From contig NZ_JAKZFD010000014.1 of the NCBI RefSeq assembly GCF_022549225.1, forward strand, positions 1 to 64,000: 64,000 bases of DNA, read 5' to 3'. Source of the stretch: Pelomonas sp. CA6 (lineage in GTDB: Bacteria; Pseudomonadota; Gammaproteobacteria; Burkholderiales; Burkholderiaceae_C). The notes under the pieces were generated by a model, which searched no databases, was not told the origin of the DNA, and worked only from the letters and a program-made list of their open reading frames with translations. Made by a program: the position numbers and the translations under genes. Below, piece by piece: positions 51,533 through 60,343 of this stretch (positions are counted from its first letter, which is position 1; every line of letters starts with the position of its first letter).

Positions 51533-52282
51533 ATGCAGCGGCGGTCCGTGCTGGGCCTGGCCTCGCTGGCGCTTGCGCCGACGCGGGTCCGCGCCGCGGA
51601 GGCCGGACCGCTCGCCGTGGGCACCAGCTTCGCGCGTCTGTTCGGGCCCGACCAGCGCGGCCTGGCGGTGGACCTGCTGGACGAGATCTTCGCGCCGCTG
51701 GGCCTGCGCCCGCGCTATGAGCACTATCCCTGGCAGCGTGCGCAGAACATGGTGCAGCAGGGCCAGGCCCAGATCCTCATCGGCCCCTACCGCACCCCGG
51801 AACGCGAGGGGCGGCTGCGCTTCTCGGAGCAGCCCTTCTACGAAGACGCGCTGGTGATGTTCGGTCGCCGCGGCGAATGCGCCTGGCAGGGCGACCTGAC
51901 GCAGTTGGGCCGCCTGCGCGTGGCCACGGTGCAGGGCTGGGTCTATGGGCCCGCGCTGGACGCCGCGCTGTCCGGGCTGCGCCACGAGGTGGTGCGCGAC
52001 GTGAGCATCGGGCTCAAGATGCTGCAGCTGGGGCGCATCGACCTGCTGGCCTGCAATGCGCGCAACACCCAGCCGGTGCTGGAGGAATTGCGTCTGGCCA
52101 GCGAACTGCAGCCCTGCGGTCCGCCGGTCGGACAGCTGCGCGGGCATTTCGCCTTTCCGCTGGGCGAGACCGGCCGGCTGTGGCAGCAGCGCGTGGACGA
52201 GGGCATGCGCCGCCTGCGCGCCTCGGGGCGGCTGCAGCAGCTGGCGGCGCGCTGGCAGGTGGCGCTGCCGGCGCCGGATTGA
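51533..52282 (+). CDS. orphan periplasmic solute-binding protein, family 3-like
   Basis: Protein of 249 aa. The N-terminal signal MQRRSVLGLASLALAPTRVR is short, with a double Arg that could engage Tat. The binding fold follows: VDLLDEIFAPLGLRPRYEHYPWQRA near 52-76 and GQAQILIGPYRTPER near 82-96, of the amino-acid-binding type. The start is uncertain: in-frame ATG 51497 and GTGs at 51506 and 51512 precede it. There is no permease, kinase or cyclase beside it. Only weakly similar by eye to the family-3 protein at 41760. Confidence 0.75.
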   Translation: MQRRSVLGLASLALAPTRVRAAEAGPLAVGTSFARLFGPDQRGLAVDLLDEIFAPLGLRPRYEHYPWQRAQNMVQQGQAQILIGPYRTPEREGRLRFSEQPFYEDALVMFGRRGECAWQGDLTQLGRLRVATVQGWVYGPALDAALSGLRHEVVRDVSIGLKMLQLGRIDLLACNARNTQPVLEELRLASELQPCGPPVGQLRGHFAFPLGETGRLWQQRVDEGMRRLRASGRLQQLAARWQVALPAPD

Positions 52283-52292
52283 GGCGCGTCGC

Positions 52293-52646
52293 TCAGCCCA
52301 GCGCCAGCAGGCCCAGGCCCAACGCCGCGGGCAGGGCCTGGATGAACAGAATCTTGCGGCTGGCGGTGGCGGCGCCGTAGAGGCCGGCCACCAGCACACA
52401 GCCGAGGAAGAAGAGCTTCACCGCCGTCCCGCCGCCACTCAAGCCCCAGAACAGCCCGGCGGCGAGAAAGCCGTTGTACAGGCCCTGGTTGGCGGCCAGC
52501 ACGCGGGTGTCGCGGGCGCGCTCGGGCGTGAGGCCGAAGGCGCGCAGCCCGGCGGGCTTCTCCCACAGAAACATCTCCAGCACCAGGATGTAGACGTGGA
52601 TCAGCGCGACCAGCGCGCAGACGAGATTGGCGGCGGTGTTCAGCAT
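52293..52646 (-). CDS. DUF1304-family small membrane protein
   Basis: Protein of 117 aa with four hydrophobic helices. The N-terminal ALIHVYILVLEMFLWEKPAG (about 14-33) and NQGLYNGFLAAGLFWG (about 54-69) are diagnostic of DUF1304, a widespread family of unknown function. TACAGT lies 6 nt upstream of the start codon on the coding strand and there is no Shine-Dalgarno. Convergent with the solute-binding protein gene, divergent from rep. Confidence 0.88.
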   Translation of the reverse strand: MLNTAANLVCALVALIHVYILVLEMFLWEKPAGLRAFGLTPERARDTRVLAANQGLYNGFLAAGLFWGLSGGGTAVKLFFLGCVLVAGLYGAATASRKILFIQALPAALGLGLLALG

Positions 52647-52748
52647 GCGGCGACTGTAGCGGCCGACGTCCGGTGGCGACGGGGGATTTTCCCGGCCGGC
52701 TATCATCCGCGGCCCGCCTCTGTTGTCCTTCGCCCCCTCCGCTCCGCC

Positions 52749-54806
52749 ATGTCCGACGCCACCCTCAACCCCGCCCAGCTGGAGGCGGTGCATCACCTGC
52801 ACGGCCCCTGCCTGGTGATCGCGGGCGCCGGCTCGGGCAAGACGCGCGTGATCACGCAAAAGATCGCCAAGCTGCTGAGCTGCGGCTACCGGGCGAAGAA
52901 CATTGCCGCGATCACCTTCACGAACAAGGCGGCGCAGGAGATGCGCGAGCGCGCCAAGCACCTCGTCGGCGCGCGCGCGGGGCAGGAGCTGGTGATCTCC
53001 ACCTTCCACAGCCTGGGCGTGCGCATCCTGCGTGAGGATGGCCGCCACCTCGGGCTGAAGGAGCAGTTCTCCATCATGGACTCCGACGACGTGCTGTCGG
53101 TGTTGCGCGATGCCGGCGGCACCACCGACGCGGCGACCGCGAAGTCCTGGCAATGGACCATCTCGCTGTGGAAGAACCAGGGCCTGTCGGCCTCGCAGGC
53201 GCTGGCCTATGCGAAGGACGACATGGAGCGCGCCGCCGCCGTCGTGATGCAGCGCTACCAGGAGCGCCTGGCCGCCTACCAGGCGGTGGACTTCGACGAC
53301 CTGATCGGCTTGCCGCTCAAGCTGCTGCAGACCTCCGACGAGGCGCGCGGCAAGTGGCAGGAGCTGCTGCGCTATGTGCTGGTCGACGAGTACCAGGACA
53401 CCAACGCGGTGCAGTACGAGCTGCTCAAGGCGCTGGTCGGCGAGCGTGCGATGTTCACCGCGGTGGGCGACGACGACCAGAGCATCTACGGCTGGCGCGG
53501 CGCGACGATCGAGAACCTGAAGAAGCTGCCGGTGGACTTCCCGCAGCTCAAGGTCATCCCGCTGGAGCAGAACTACCGCTCCACCAGCGCCATCCTGCGC
53601 GCGGCCAACAACGTGATCGCGACCAACCCCAAGCTGTTCCAGAAGACCTTGTGGAGCGAGTTCGGTGAAGGCGATCCCATCGCGCTGATCGAGGCCGATG
53701 GCGAGGAGCACGAGGCCGAGCGCGCGGTGGCGCGCATCCAGGCGATACGCGCCAACCACGGCGGCACCAAGTTCGCCGACTTCGCCATCCTCTACCGCGC
53801 CAACCACCAGGCGCGCATCTTCGAGCAGGCGCTGCGCCGCGCGGAGATCCCCTACAAGGTCTCGGGCGGCCAGAGCTTCTTCGACAAGACCGAGATCAAG
53901 GACCTGTGCGCCTGGCTGCGCCTGCTGGTGAACCAGGACGACGACCCCGCCTTCCTGCGCGCCGTGACCACGCCCAAGCGCGGCATCGGCCACCAAACCC
54001 TGGGCCATCTCAGCGACTTTTCGGCGAAGTGGAAGCTGTCGATGTTCGAGTCGCTGTTTGCCGAGTCGCTGAAGGCCACGCTGTCGGCCAAGGCGCTGCA
54101 CGGCCTGCACGAGTTCGGCCGCTACGTCGTGGACCTGGAATACCGCGCCCGCCACACCGTGGGCGCCGAAGAGGGCAAGGCGCTGCTGCTGGAGTGGCTG
54201 ACAGACATCGGCTACGAGCAGTACCTCCTGGACCAGGAGGAGAACGAGAAGGTCGCGGCCGCGCGCTGGAACAACGTGCTGGACTTCGTCGACTGGGTGG
54301 CCAAGCGCTGCGGCGGTGAGATCACGCAGGATGGCGGCGCCACCTTCGAGACGCAGAAGCAGTCGGTGCTGCAAGTGGCGCAGACCATCAGCGTGATCCT
54401 GTCGCTGGCCGAGCGCGGCGACGAGCAGGACCAGGTCGTGCTGACCACGCTGCATGCCTCCAAGGGCCTGGAGTGGCCGCATGTGATCCTGGCCGGCGTC
54501 AACGAAGGGCTGCTGCCCTTCAAGTCCGAGGACGAAGAGATGACCCCGCAGCGCCTGGAAGAGGAGCGGCGGCTGATGTACGTGGGCATCACGCGCGCGC
54601 GCCGCACACTGGCCGTCTCCACGCTGCGCCGGCGCAAGAAGAACCGCGAGACCGTGATGGGCATCCCCAGCCGCTTCATCGCTGAAATGAAGCTGCACGA
54701 AAGCGGCATCAAGGAAGACCCGCGCGAGAAGCTCAAGCGCATGCGCGAGCAGTTCGCCGCCAAGGCCGCGGCGAGCGCCGCCGCGCAGCAAAAACAGGCC
54801 GACTGA
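52749..54806 (+). CDS. rep: ATP-dependent DNA helicase Rep
   Basis: SF1A 3'-5' helicase of 685 aa that clears proteins ahead of forks. Motif I GAGSGKTR (26-33), Ia TFTNKAAQEM (about 56), II VDEYQDTN (about 213-220), III GDDDQSIYGWRGA (about 238), IV EQNYRST, V TLHASKGLEWP (about 563) and VI EERRLMYVGITRARR (about 600-614) are intact. The N-terminus is closer to Rep than to UvrD, and the length fits Rep (about 670). A TATCAT hexamer at 52700-52705 may be the -10. The Ala/Gln-rich C-terminal end is short. Confidence 0.94.
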   Translation: MSDATLNPAQLEAVHHLHGPCLVIAGAGSGKTRVITQKIAKLLSCGYRAKNIAAITFTNKAAQEMRERAKHLVGARAGQELVISTFHSLGVRILREDGRHLGLKEQFSIMDSDDVLSVLRDAGGTTDAATAKSWQWTISLWKNQGLSASQALAYAKDDMERAAAVVMQRYQERLAAYQAVDFDDLIGLPLKLLQTSDEARGKWQELLRYVLVDEYQDTNAVQYELLKALVGERAMFTAVGDDDQSIYGWRGATIENLKKLPVDFPQLKVIPLEQNYRSTSAILRAANNVIATNPKLFQKTLWSEFGEGDPIALIEADGEEHEAERAVARIQAIRANHGGTKFADFAILYRANHQARIFEQALRRAEIPYKVSGGQSFFDKTEIKDLCAWLRLLVNQDDDPAFLRAVTTPKRGIGHQTLGHLSDFSAKWKLSMFESLFAESLKATLSAKALHGLHEFGRYVVDLEYRARHTVGAEEGKALLLEWLTDIGYEQYLLDQEENEKVAAARWNNVLDFVDWVAKRCGGEITQDGGATFETQKQSVLQVAQTISVILSLAERGDEQDQVVLTTLHASKGLEWPHVILAGVNEGLLPFKSEDEEMTPQRLEEERRLMYVGITRARRTLAVSTLRRRKKNRETVMGIPSRFIAEMKLHESGIKEDPREKLKRMREQFAAKAAASAAAQQKQAD

Positions 54807-54843
54807 GGCCCTCGGTCCCGGCCTGCGGGAAGGCTGGCGCGGT

Positions 54844-55908
54844 TCAGCCCGCCAGCCGCTGCACGGCGCCGTGGATGGCCGCACCGCCCAGCACCAGCCA
54901 GGCGAACAGCAGCAGCGCCAGCAGCAGGGGCCGGGCGCCGGCGCGGCGCAGCGCCGAGGCGTGGGTGTCCAGCCCCAGCGCCGCCATCGCGGTGGCCAGC
55001 AGCGCCGCGTCCAGCAGGCCCAGCGCGCGGACCAGCGCCGCCGGCAGCAGCTGCAGCGAGTTCAGCAGCACCACCACGACAAAGCCCACGGCAAACCAGG
55101 GCGGCGCGACGCGCGGCGCGCCAGCGTCACCCGCGGGGCGCGGCAGCAGCAGCGGCAGCGCCAGCAGCACCGGCGCCAGCATCATCACGCGCACCATCTT
55201 GGCGACGATCGCGGCGTCCGCCGCCTCCGGGCCGATGGCGCGGCCCGCGGCGATCACCTGGCCCACCTCGTGCACCGTTGCGCCCAGGTAGAGCCCGAAG
55301 CCCGCGTCGCCGCCGCCTATCCAGCCGGCCTGCATGTTCCAGGCGTGCAGTTGCGGATAGAGCAGCATGGCCAGCGTGCCGAACACCACCACGGTGGCCA
55401 CCGCGACGCTGACCTGCTCGGCGCGCGCGCGCAACACCGGCTCGGTGGCCATCACCGCCGCGGCGCCGCAGATGGAACTGCCCGCCCCGATCAGCAGCGC
55501 CGTTTCACGCGGCAGGCCCAGCCCGCGCGTGCCCAGCCACAACGCCAGCGCCAGCGTGCTGCACAGCACCAGCAGGTCCACCGCGACGCCGCCCCAGCCC
55601 AGCTGCGCGATGTCGTGCGTGGTCAGCCTCAGGCCGTAGAGCACCACGCCGGCGCGCAGCAGCGGGCCCTTTGCCAGCCGGATGCCGGCGGCGCAGCGCG
55701 CGCCCAGCCCGCGCGGCAGTCCATGGCCCAGCGCCGCGCCCATCACCAGCGCCAGGGTCAGCGCGCCCAGGCCGCGGCTCGCCATCGCCTGCCAGCGCTC
55801 CAGCAGCAGCGCGGCGGTGGCCAGCAGCGCGCACAGCAGCAGGCCCGGCCCGATCCAGGCGAGGACTTGGGCGCGGGGAGGATGGGTTGGGACGGAAGAC
55901 GCGGTCAT
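54844..55908 (-). CDS. yeiH: YeiH/UPF0324 family membrane protein
   Basis: Inner-membrane protein of 354 aa with about ten hydrophobic helices. VVLYGLRLTTHDIAQLG (about 120-136) and AGSSICGAAAVMATEPV (about 175-191) are family hallmarks. The ATG at 55908 avoids a non-conserved upstream extension. A LysR-type gene lies divergently, the same pairing as yeiH/yeiE in E. coli. Members have been proposed as sulphonate or sulphite-related exporters; the role here is inferred from that pairing only. G-rich DNA lies just inside the 5' end. Confidence 0.9.
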   Translation of the reverse strand: MTASSVPTHPPRAQVLAWIGPGLLLCALLATAALLLERWQAMASRGLGALTLALVMGAALGHGLPRGLGARCAAGIRLAKGPLLRAGVVLYGLRLTTHDIAQLGWGGVAVDLLVLCSTLALALWLGTRGLGLPRETALLIGAGSSICGAAAVMATEPVLRARAEQVSVAVATVVVFGTLAMLLYPQLHAWNMQAGWIGGGDAGFGLYLGATVHEVGQVIAAGRAIGPEAADAAIVAKMVRVMMLAPVLLALPLLLPRPAGDAGAPRVAPPWFAVGFVVVVLLNSLQLLPAALVRALGLLDAALLATAMAALGLDTHASALRRAGARPLLLALLLFAWLVLGGAAIHGAVQRLAG

Positions 55909-55944
55909 CGGAACGGGAAGGGGGAGGGGATGGCGGCACTGTAG

Positions 55945-55981
55945 GAATTCCGAATCAAGCTGTGAAACGGATAATTCAGCT
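55945..55981. promoter_or_regulatory. inverted repeats in the yeiH-lysR divergent promoter
   Basis: GAATTCCG (55945-55952) is mirrored by CGGATAATTC (55968-55977), and AGCTG (55958-55962) by CAGCT (55977-55981). They lie in the AT-richer 95-bp gap between the divergent genes, where a LysR regulator would be expected to bind. Confidence 0.45.
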
Positions 55982-56003
55982 CGGATCAATCGAAACAACA
56001 GCT

Positions 56004-56996
56004 ATGAAGACGATTCCGCAGAGTGGCGGCGAGGCCGGCGAATGGCCGCTGCATCTGAGCCTGCGCCAGCTGCAGGTCTTCGTCGCGGTGGCGCGGCAGG
56101 GCAGCACCGTGGCGGCGGGGGAGCGCATCGGCCTGTCTCAGTCCGCCACCAGCGCGGCGCTGAAGGAGCTGGAGCGCCTGCTCGGACTGCCGCTGTTCGA
56201 CCGCGCCGGCAAGCGGCTGCTGCTCAACGAGGCCGGGCGCGGGCTGCTGCCGCGCGCACGCGCGCTGCTGGACGGTGCCTACAGCCTTCAAACCCAGGCC
56301 GCGGGCGGCGCGGCTCGTCAGCAGTTGCGGGTGGGCGCCAGCATGACGCTGGGCGCGCATCTGCTGCCCGGGCTGCTGCGCGAGTTCTATGGCGCGTCCG
56401 GCGACGCCGCGGACCGCTGGCAGGCACGCGTCCAGGTGGCCAACACCGCCGCGATCTGCGCCGCGGTCGCACGCTACGAGCTGGACCTCGGGCTGATCGA
56501 AGGGCCCTGTCCGGAACCGGGGCTCGTCGTCCAGCCCTGGCTGGACGACGAGCTGCTGGTCGTCGCGTCGCCCGTGCATGCGCTGCTGCGCCCGCCTGCG
56601 CTGGACGGCGAGGCTCGCCGCGAAGCGCTGCGCGATGCGGTCTGGCTGTTGCGCGAGCCGGGGGCTGGCACGCGCGAGGCCGGCGACGCCTGGTTGCTGC
56701 CGCTGCTGCGGGCCTACCGGCGCAGCATCACGATGGACAGCCCGGAGGCGATCAAGCAGGGCGTGATCGAAGGACTGGGGCTGGCCTGCCTGTCGCGCTG
56801 GGCCGTGCAGCGCGAACTGGACCAGGGTCTGATGCGGGTGCTGGACACCGGGTTGGCGCCGCGGCGCCGCCCATGCTATTGGGTGCTGCAGCGCGACAAG
56901 CCGCAAAGCCCGGCATTGCGCGAGTTCATCGCGCTGCTGCAGGCCCGGCGTGCGCAGCGCGCGCCGGCGCGACGCCGGGCCCCGCACAAGCCCTGA
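56004..56996 (+). CDS. LysR-family transcriptional regulator (YeiE-like)
   Basis: Regulator of 330 aa. The winged helix-turn-helix is at about residues 20-80 (LSLRQLQVFVAVARQGSTVA, then IGLSQSATSAALKELERLLG), followed by the linker helix and a periplasmic-binding-like effector domain (about 105-300; QLRVGASMTLGAHLLPGLL). The position beside yeiH and the sequence style match YeiE. It is likely to control yeiH and itself from the shared promoter. Confidence 0.92.
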   Translation: MKTIPQSGGEAGEWPLHLSLRQLQVFVAVARQGSTVAAGERIGLSQSATSAALKELERLLGLPLFDRAGKRLLLNEAGRGLLPRARALLDGAYSLQTQAAGGAARQQLRVGASMTLGAHLLPGLLREFYGASGDAADRWQARVQVANTAAICAAVARYELDLGLIEGPCPEPGLVVQPWLDDELLVVASPVHALLRPPALDGEARREALRDAVWLLREPGAGTREAGDAWLLPLLRAYRRSITMDSPEAIKQGVIEGLGLACLSRWAVQRELDQGLMRVLDTGLAPRRRPCYWVLQRDKPQSPALREFIALLQARRAQRAPARRRAPHKP

Positions 56997-57031
56997 GCCC
57001 GTCCGCACCAGGGAGCGGCCAGAATCGGTCC

Positions 57032-57712
57032 ATGCCAAGACTCCTGTTCGCGACCGCGCTGCTGGCCAGCGCCGTGCTGGCGATGCTGGCGCTGATCCAG
57101 CCGCCTGTGGTGCCCGCGGCGCTGGCCTTCGTCTTCAAGCCGCTGACCACCGTGCTGATCCTGGTTTGGGCCTGGCCGCGCGGCGGCGGGCAGCCGCGGC
57201 TGGCTCAGCGGCTCAAGCTGGGCCTGCTGTTCTCGCTGGCCGGCGATGTCTTCCTGCTCTGGCCCGAGTCCGGCTTCCTGCCCGGCTTGCTGAGCTTTCT
57301 CATCGCCCATTTGCTCTACATCGCGGCCTTTTGCTCGCAGGCCCGGCTGGCCGCGCGCGTCTGGCCCTTCGTCGTGTTCGGTGTGATCGCCGCGATGGTG
57401 CTGGGGCGGCTGTGGCCCGGCGTGCCGACGGCGCTGCAGATCCCGGTGCTGGTCTATGTGGCCTGCCTGGCCTCGATGGCGGCGCAGGCCTGGGTGTGGT
57501 GGCGCGGCAGCCTGGGCGGCGCGGACGAGGCCGGCGCGCGCTGGGCGGCCTGGGGCGGCACGCTGTTCGTGCTGTCCGACGCGCTGCTGGCCATCAACAA
57601 GTTCGCCGGCCCGCTGCCGCTGGCGGCGGTGTGGGTGCTGTCCAGTTACTGGGCCGCGCAATACTGCATCGCCAGCAGCCTGGCGCCAGCGCGCGGCAGC
57701 GATCCGGCCTGA
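57032..57712 (+). CDS. YhhN-family membrane protein (lysoplasmalogenase-like)
   Basis: Inner-membrane protein of 226 aa with seven or eight hydrophobic helices. The conserved FKPLTTVLIL (about 35-44), LLFSLAGDVFLLWP (about 66-79) and VLSDALLAINKF (about 180-191) mark the YhhN/TMEM86 family, whose animal members hydrolyse lysoplasmalogen. The bacterial role is unclear. CAGAAT lies 6 nt upstream of the ATG with no Shine-Dalgarno. The gene follows the LysR gene by 35 bp. Confidence 0.9.
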   Translation: MPRLLFATALLASAVLAMLALIQPPVVPAALAFVFKPLTTVLILVWAWPRGGGQPRLAQRLKLGLLFSLAGDVFLLWPESGFLPGLLSFLIAHLLYIAAFCSQARLAARVWPFVVFGVIAAMVLGRLWPGVPTALQIPVLVYVACLASMAAQAWVWWRGSLGGADEAGARWAAWGGTLFVLSDALLAINKFAGPLPLAAVWVLSSYWAAQYCIASSLAPARGSDPA

Positions 57713-57889
57713 CCCGCGAGGCGCTGTGGGGCTGCGGCTCCGGCGTCAATCCCCAGAATTCGTGGCCCGCTTCCCTCCTTGGCGAAACGCGGCGGGCCGC
57801 ACAGAATGGCCCGGCGCGGCGGTCGGGAGCAAGGGCCGGCGCGCCAATGTTCGCAGTCAAACCATGGACGATCCGAAGAGGAGTGGGTG

Positions 57890-58591
57890 ATGAAGCAACT
57901 GGGCGCGGAATTCCTGGGCACCTTCTGGCTGGTACTGGGCGGCTGCGGCAGCGCGGTGCTGGCGGCGGCCTTTCCCAACGTGGGCATCGGCCTGCACGGG
58001 GTCTCGCTGGCCTTCGGCCTCACGGTGCTGACCATGGCCTATGCGATCGGCCATATCTCCGGCTGCCACCTCAACCCGGCCGTGTCCATCGGCCTGTGGG
58101 CCGGCGGCCGCTTTCCGGCCGCCCGGCTGCTGCCCTACATCGTCGCCCAGGTGCTGGGCGCGGTCGCTGCGGGCGCGGTTCTCTACCTGATCGCCAGCGG
58201 CGCGCCGGGCTTCGATGTCGGCAAGGGCTTCGCGTCCAACGGTTACGGAGCGCACTCGCCGGGCGGTTATTCGCTGGTGGCGGCGCTGGTCTGCGAGGTG
58301 GTGATGACGGCCTTCTTCCTGATCGTGATCCTGGGCGCCACCGATGCGCGCGCGCCGGCCGGCTTCGCGCCCATCGCGATCGGCCTGGCGCTGACGCTGA
58401 TCCACCTGATCAGCATCCCGGTCACCAACACCTCGGTGAACCCGGCGCGCAGCACCGGCGTGGCGCTGTTCGTCGGTGACTGGGCGCTGGCGCAGCTGTG
58501 GGCCTTCTGGGTGGCGCCCATCGCGGGCGCGGTGCTGGGGGCGCTGGCCTATCGCGCGATCGGCGGCGACGGCCGGGACCCCAAGGCCTGA
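57890..58591 (+). CDS. aqpZ: aquaporin Z
   Basis: Water channel of 233 aa with six membrane helices and two half-helices bearing both NPA motifs (HLNPAVS near 62-68 and SVNPARS near 185-191). The narrow filter residues, His in the fifth helix (LIHLIS) and Arg after the second NPA, indicate a water-selective AqpZ rather than a glycerol facilitator. GAGGAG precedes the ATG by about 7 nt. The next gene starts 19 bp later. Confidence 0.96.
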   Translation: MKQLGAEFLGTFWLVLGGCGSAVLAAAFPNVGIGLHGVSLAFGLTVLTMAYAIGHISGCHLNPAVSIGLWAGGRFPAARLLPYIVAQVLGAVAAGAVLYLIASGAPGFDVGKGFASNGYGAHSPGGYSLVAALVCEVVMTAFFLIVILGATDARAPAGFAPIAIGLALTLIHLISIPVTNTSVNPARSTGVALFVGDWALAQLWAFWVAPIAGAVLGALAYRAIGGDGRDPKA

Positions 58592-58610
58592 GCCAGGGGA
58601 GGGGTACGCG

Positions 58611-59000
58611 ATGGCCGTCCGCATCGTCCGCCTGGGCAGTCCACGCGCCGCCGACGAGGGCCTGCGCATCGGCACGGTGAGGCGGCCGCCGCGCGGCGTG
58701 CCCAAGTCGGCGTTCGCCACCCAGGACTGGTACGACGTCTGGTATCCCAACCTGGCACCCAGCGCCGAGACGGTGAAGCTGGGCCAGGAGGCCCAGACGC
58801 CCGAGCAGTGGCGCGCCTTCGCGCGCGCCTACAAGGCCGAGATGGAGCGGCCGGAGAACGCGCACAGCCTCGCGCTGCTCGCCGCGCTGTCGCAGCGCAG
58901 CGCGTTCTCGGTGGGTTGCTATTGCGAGGACGAAGCGCGTTGCCACCGCTCGGTGTTGCGCGAGTTGCTGGCGCGTGCCGGCGCGGTGATCGCCGGTTGA
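58611..59000 (+). CDS. DUF488 family protein
   Basis: Protein of 129 aa. It begins with the strand VRIVRLGSPR and GLRIGTVRRPPRGVPK (about 18-33), then YDVWYPNLAPS, and ends in SVGCYCEDEARCHRSVLREL (about 101-120), where the Cys/His cluster is the most conserved part of DUF488. Function unknown; the Cys-rich motif suggests metal or nucleotide chemistry. It is probably co-transcribed with aqpZ. Confidence 0.88.
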   Translation: MAVRIVRLGSPRAADEGLRIGTVRRPPRGVPKSAFATQDWYDVWYPNLAPSAETVKLGQEAQTPEQWRAFARAYKAEMERPENAHSLALLAALSQRSAFSVGCYCEDEARCHRSVLRELLARAGAVIAG

Positions 59001-59037
59001 GCCGGCTTGCGCGGCGGGGCCGGCCGGCCCCGCGCGC

Positions 59038-59871
59038 TCACATGCCCTTGAACAAGTGGGTGTAGCTGCGGCTGACTTCCAGCTTGTCGTTCGCGCCCTT
59101 GATCGCGACCAGCTGGCGGCCGCGGAAATCGCGTGAGATGCCGGCGATGGCCTTCACGTTGACCAGCGTGGAGCGGTGGATCTGCCAGAACAGCTGCGGG
59201 TCCAGCTCGTCCACCAGCTCCTTGATGGGCTTGCGGATCAGCGCTTCGAGGTTGGCGGTCTGCACGCGCGTGTACTTCTCGTCGCTGATGAAGAACAGCA
59301 CCTCCTCCACCGGCACCATCTGGATGGACTGGCCCACCGAGGCCTGGATCCACTGCAGATACTGAGGCGCGCCGTTCACCTGCGCGGAGAGCTTGTGCAG
59401 CAGCTGCTGCAGATGGCCGCTCGACGGCGCGAGCTCCGCCGCCGCGGCCTCGTCGCCGCCGCGCAGCGCGAGCCGCTTGCGCAGGCGCTCCACGGTCAGC
59501 GCCAGCCGGTCGCGCTCGGCGGGCTTGAGCACGTAGTCGCACACGCCCTGCTGGAAGGCCTCGACCGCGTACTGGTCGTAGGCGGTGATGAACACGATCT
59601 CGGGCAGGCACCAGCTGTCGTCGTCGGGCAGCTGGGCGATCTGGCGCGCCGCGTCCACGCCGGTGAGCCCCGGCATGCGGATGTCCAGAAAGACCAGGTC
59701 GGGCCGCAGTTCGCGGGTCAGCTCCACGGCTTCCAGGCCGTTCTTGGCCTCGCCGACGATCTGCAGCTCGGGCCAGACCTCGGCGAGGCGGCTGCGCAGC
59801 TGGTCGCGCATCAGTCGTTCGTCGTCGGCCAGGACGGCCCGGGGCGGGTGGCGGTCGGTCGTGTCGTTCAT
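59038..59871 (-). CDS. LytTR-type DNA-binding response regulator
   Basis: Regulator of 277 aa. Receiver at residues 11-130: acidic pair D16/D17, phospho-acceptor D63 (LVFLDIRMPG) and K116 (VLKPAE). LytTR DNA-binding domain at about 170-275, with FFISDEKYTRVQTANLEALI and FWQIHRSTLVNVKAIAGISR. It is the last gene of the operon headed by the LytS-like kinase, which is the cognate partner. TAGCAT 7 nt upstream of its ATG suggests an additional promoter of its own. Confidence 0.94.
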   Translation of the reverse strand: MNDTTDRHPPRAVLADDERLMRDQLRSRLAEVWPELQIVGEAKNGLEAVELTRELRPDLVFLDIRMPGLTGVDAARQIAQLPDDDSWCLPEIVFITAYDQYAVEAFQQGVCDYVLKPAERDRLALTVERLRKRLALRGGDEAAAAELAPSSGHLQQLLHKLSAQVNGAPQYLQWIQASVGQSIQMVPVEEVLFFISDEKYTRVQTANLEALIRKPIKELVDELDPQLFWQIHRSTLVNVKAIAGISRDFRGRQLVAIKGANDKLEVSRSYTHLFKGM

Positions 59872-59878
59872 GGCGCGA

Positions 59879-59884
59879 ATGCTA
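59879..59884 (-). promoter_or_regulatory. -10-like TAGCAT 7 nt upstream of the LytTR gene
   Basis: On the minus strand TAGCAT ends 7 nt before the ATG at 59871, without a Shine-Dalgarno. It suggests a second, leaderless transcript for the regulator inside the operon. Confidence 0.35.
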
Positions 59885-59929
59885 CGTGCTGTCGGGCCGC
59901 CTGGCAGCCCCCGGAGCTCATGGCTTTCC

Positions 59930-60343
59930 TCAGGTACTGGACGAGCGTCGGCCCGAGGCGGGCTTGAGCAGCCAGACCGCCAGCAGCACCAGCAGGATCA
60001 GCGGCGAGCCCAGCAGGGCGCCGACGCCCAGCAGCGCCGCCAAGCCCAGCGCCAGGCCGCCGACCAGCAGCCCGCCCATGATCAGCAGCGGCAGGCCCAG
60101 CCCCAGCAGCAGGGTCAGCGGCAGCACGACCAGCAGCACCACGCCGGTGATGCCCAGGCCCAGGAGGCAGCCCAGCAGGTCGCCCAGGTCCATGCCGGCG
60201 TCGCTGGTCCATTCGTGGCCGTTGACGCTGACCGCGACGCCGGAGGCGTCCTGCGCCAGGTGGATCAGCCCGGCCGTCGCGGCCACCGCGACCAACACGG
60301 TGAGCAGGCTCAGGCCCAGGGCCCATTTGAACAAGGTCTTCAT
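59930..60343 (-). CDS. small multi-span membrane protein between kinase and regulator
   Basis: Protein of 137 aa with an N-terminal hydrophobic helix (about 9-29), a short extracytoplasmic part (VAVSVNGHEWTSDAGMDLGD, about 37-56), then Leu/Gly-rich helices (about 60-130). It ends in KPASGRRSSST. I do not recognise the family. Its start overlaps the kinase stop by 4 nt (ATGA), so it is translationally coupled and likely part of the sensing unit, perhaps as an accessory or target of the kinase. Confidence 0.75.
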   Translation of the reverse strand: MKTLFKWALGLSLLTVLVAVAATAGLIHLAQDASGVAVSVNGHEWTSDAGMDLGDLLGCLLGLGITGVVLLVVLPLTLLLGLGLPLLIMGGLLVGGLALGLAALLGVGALLGSPLILLVLLAVWLLKPASGRRSSST

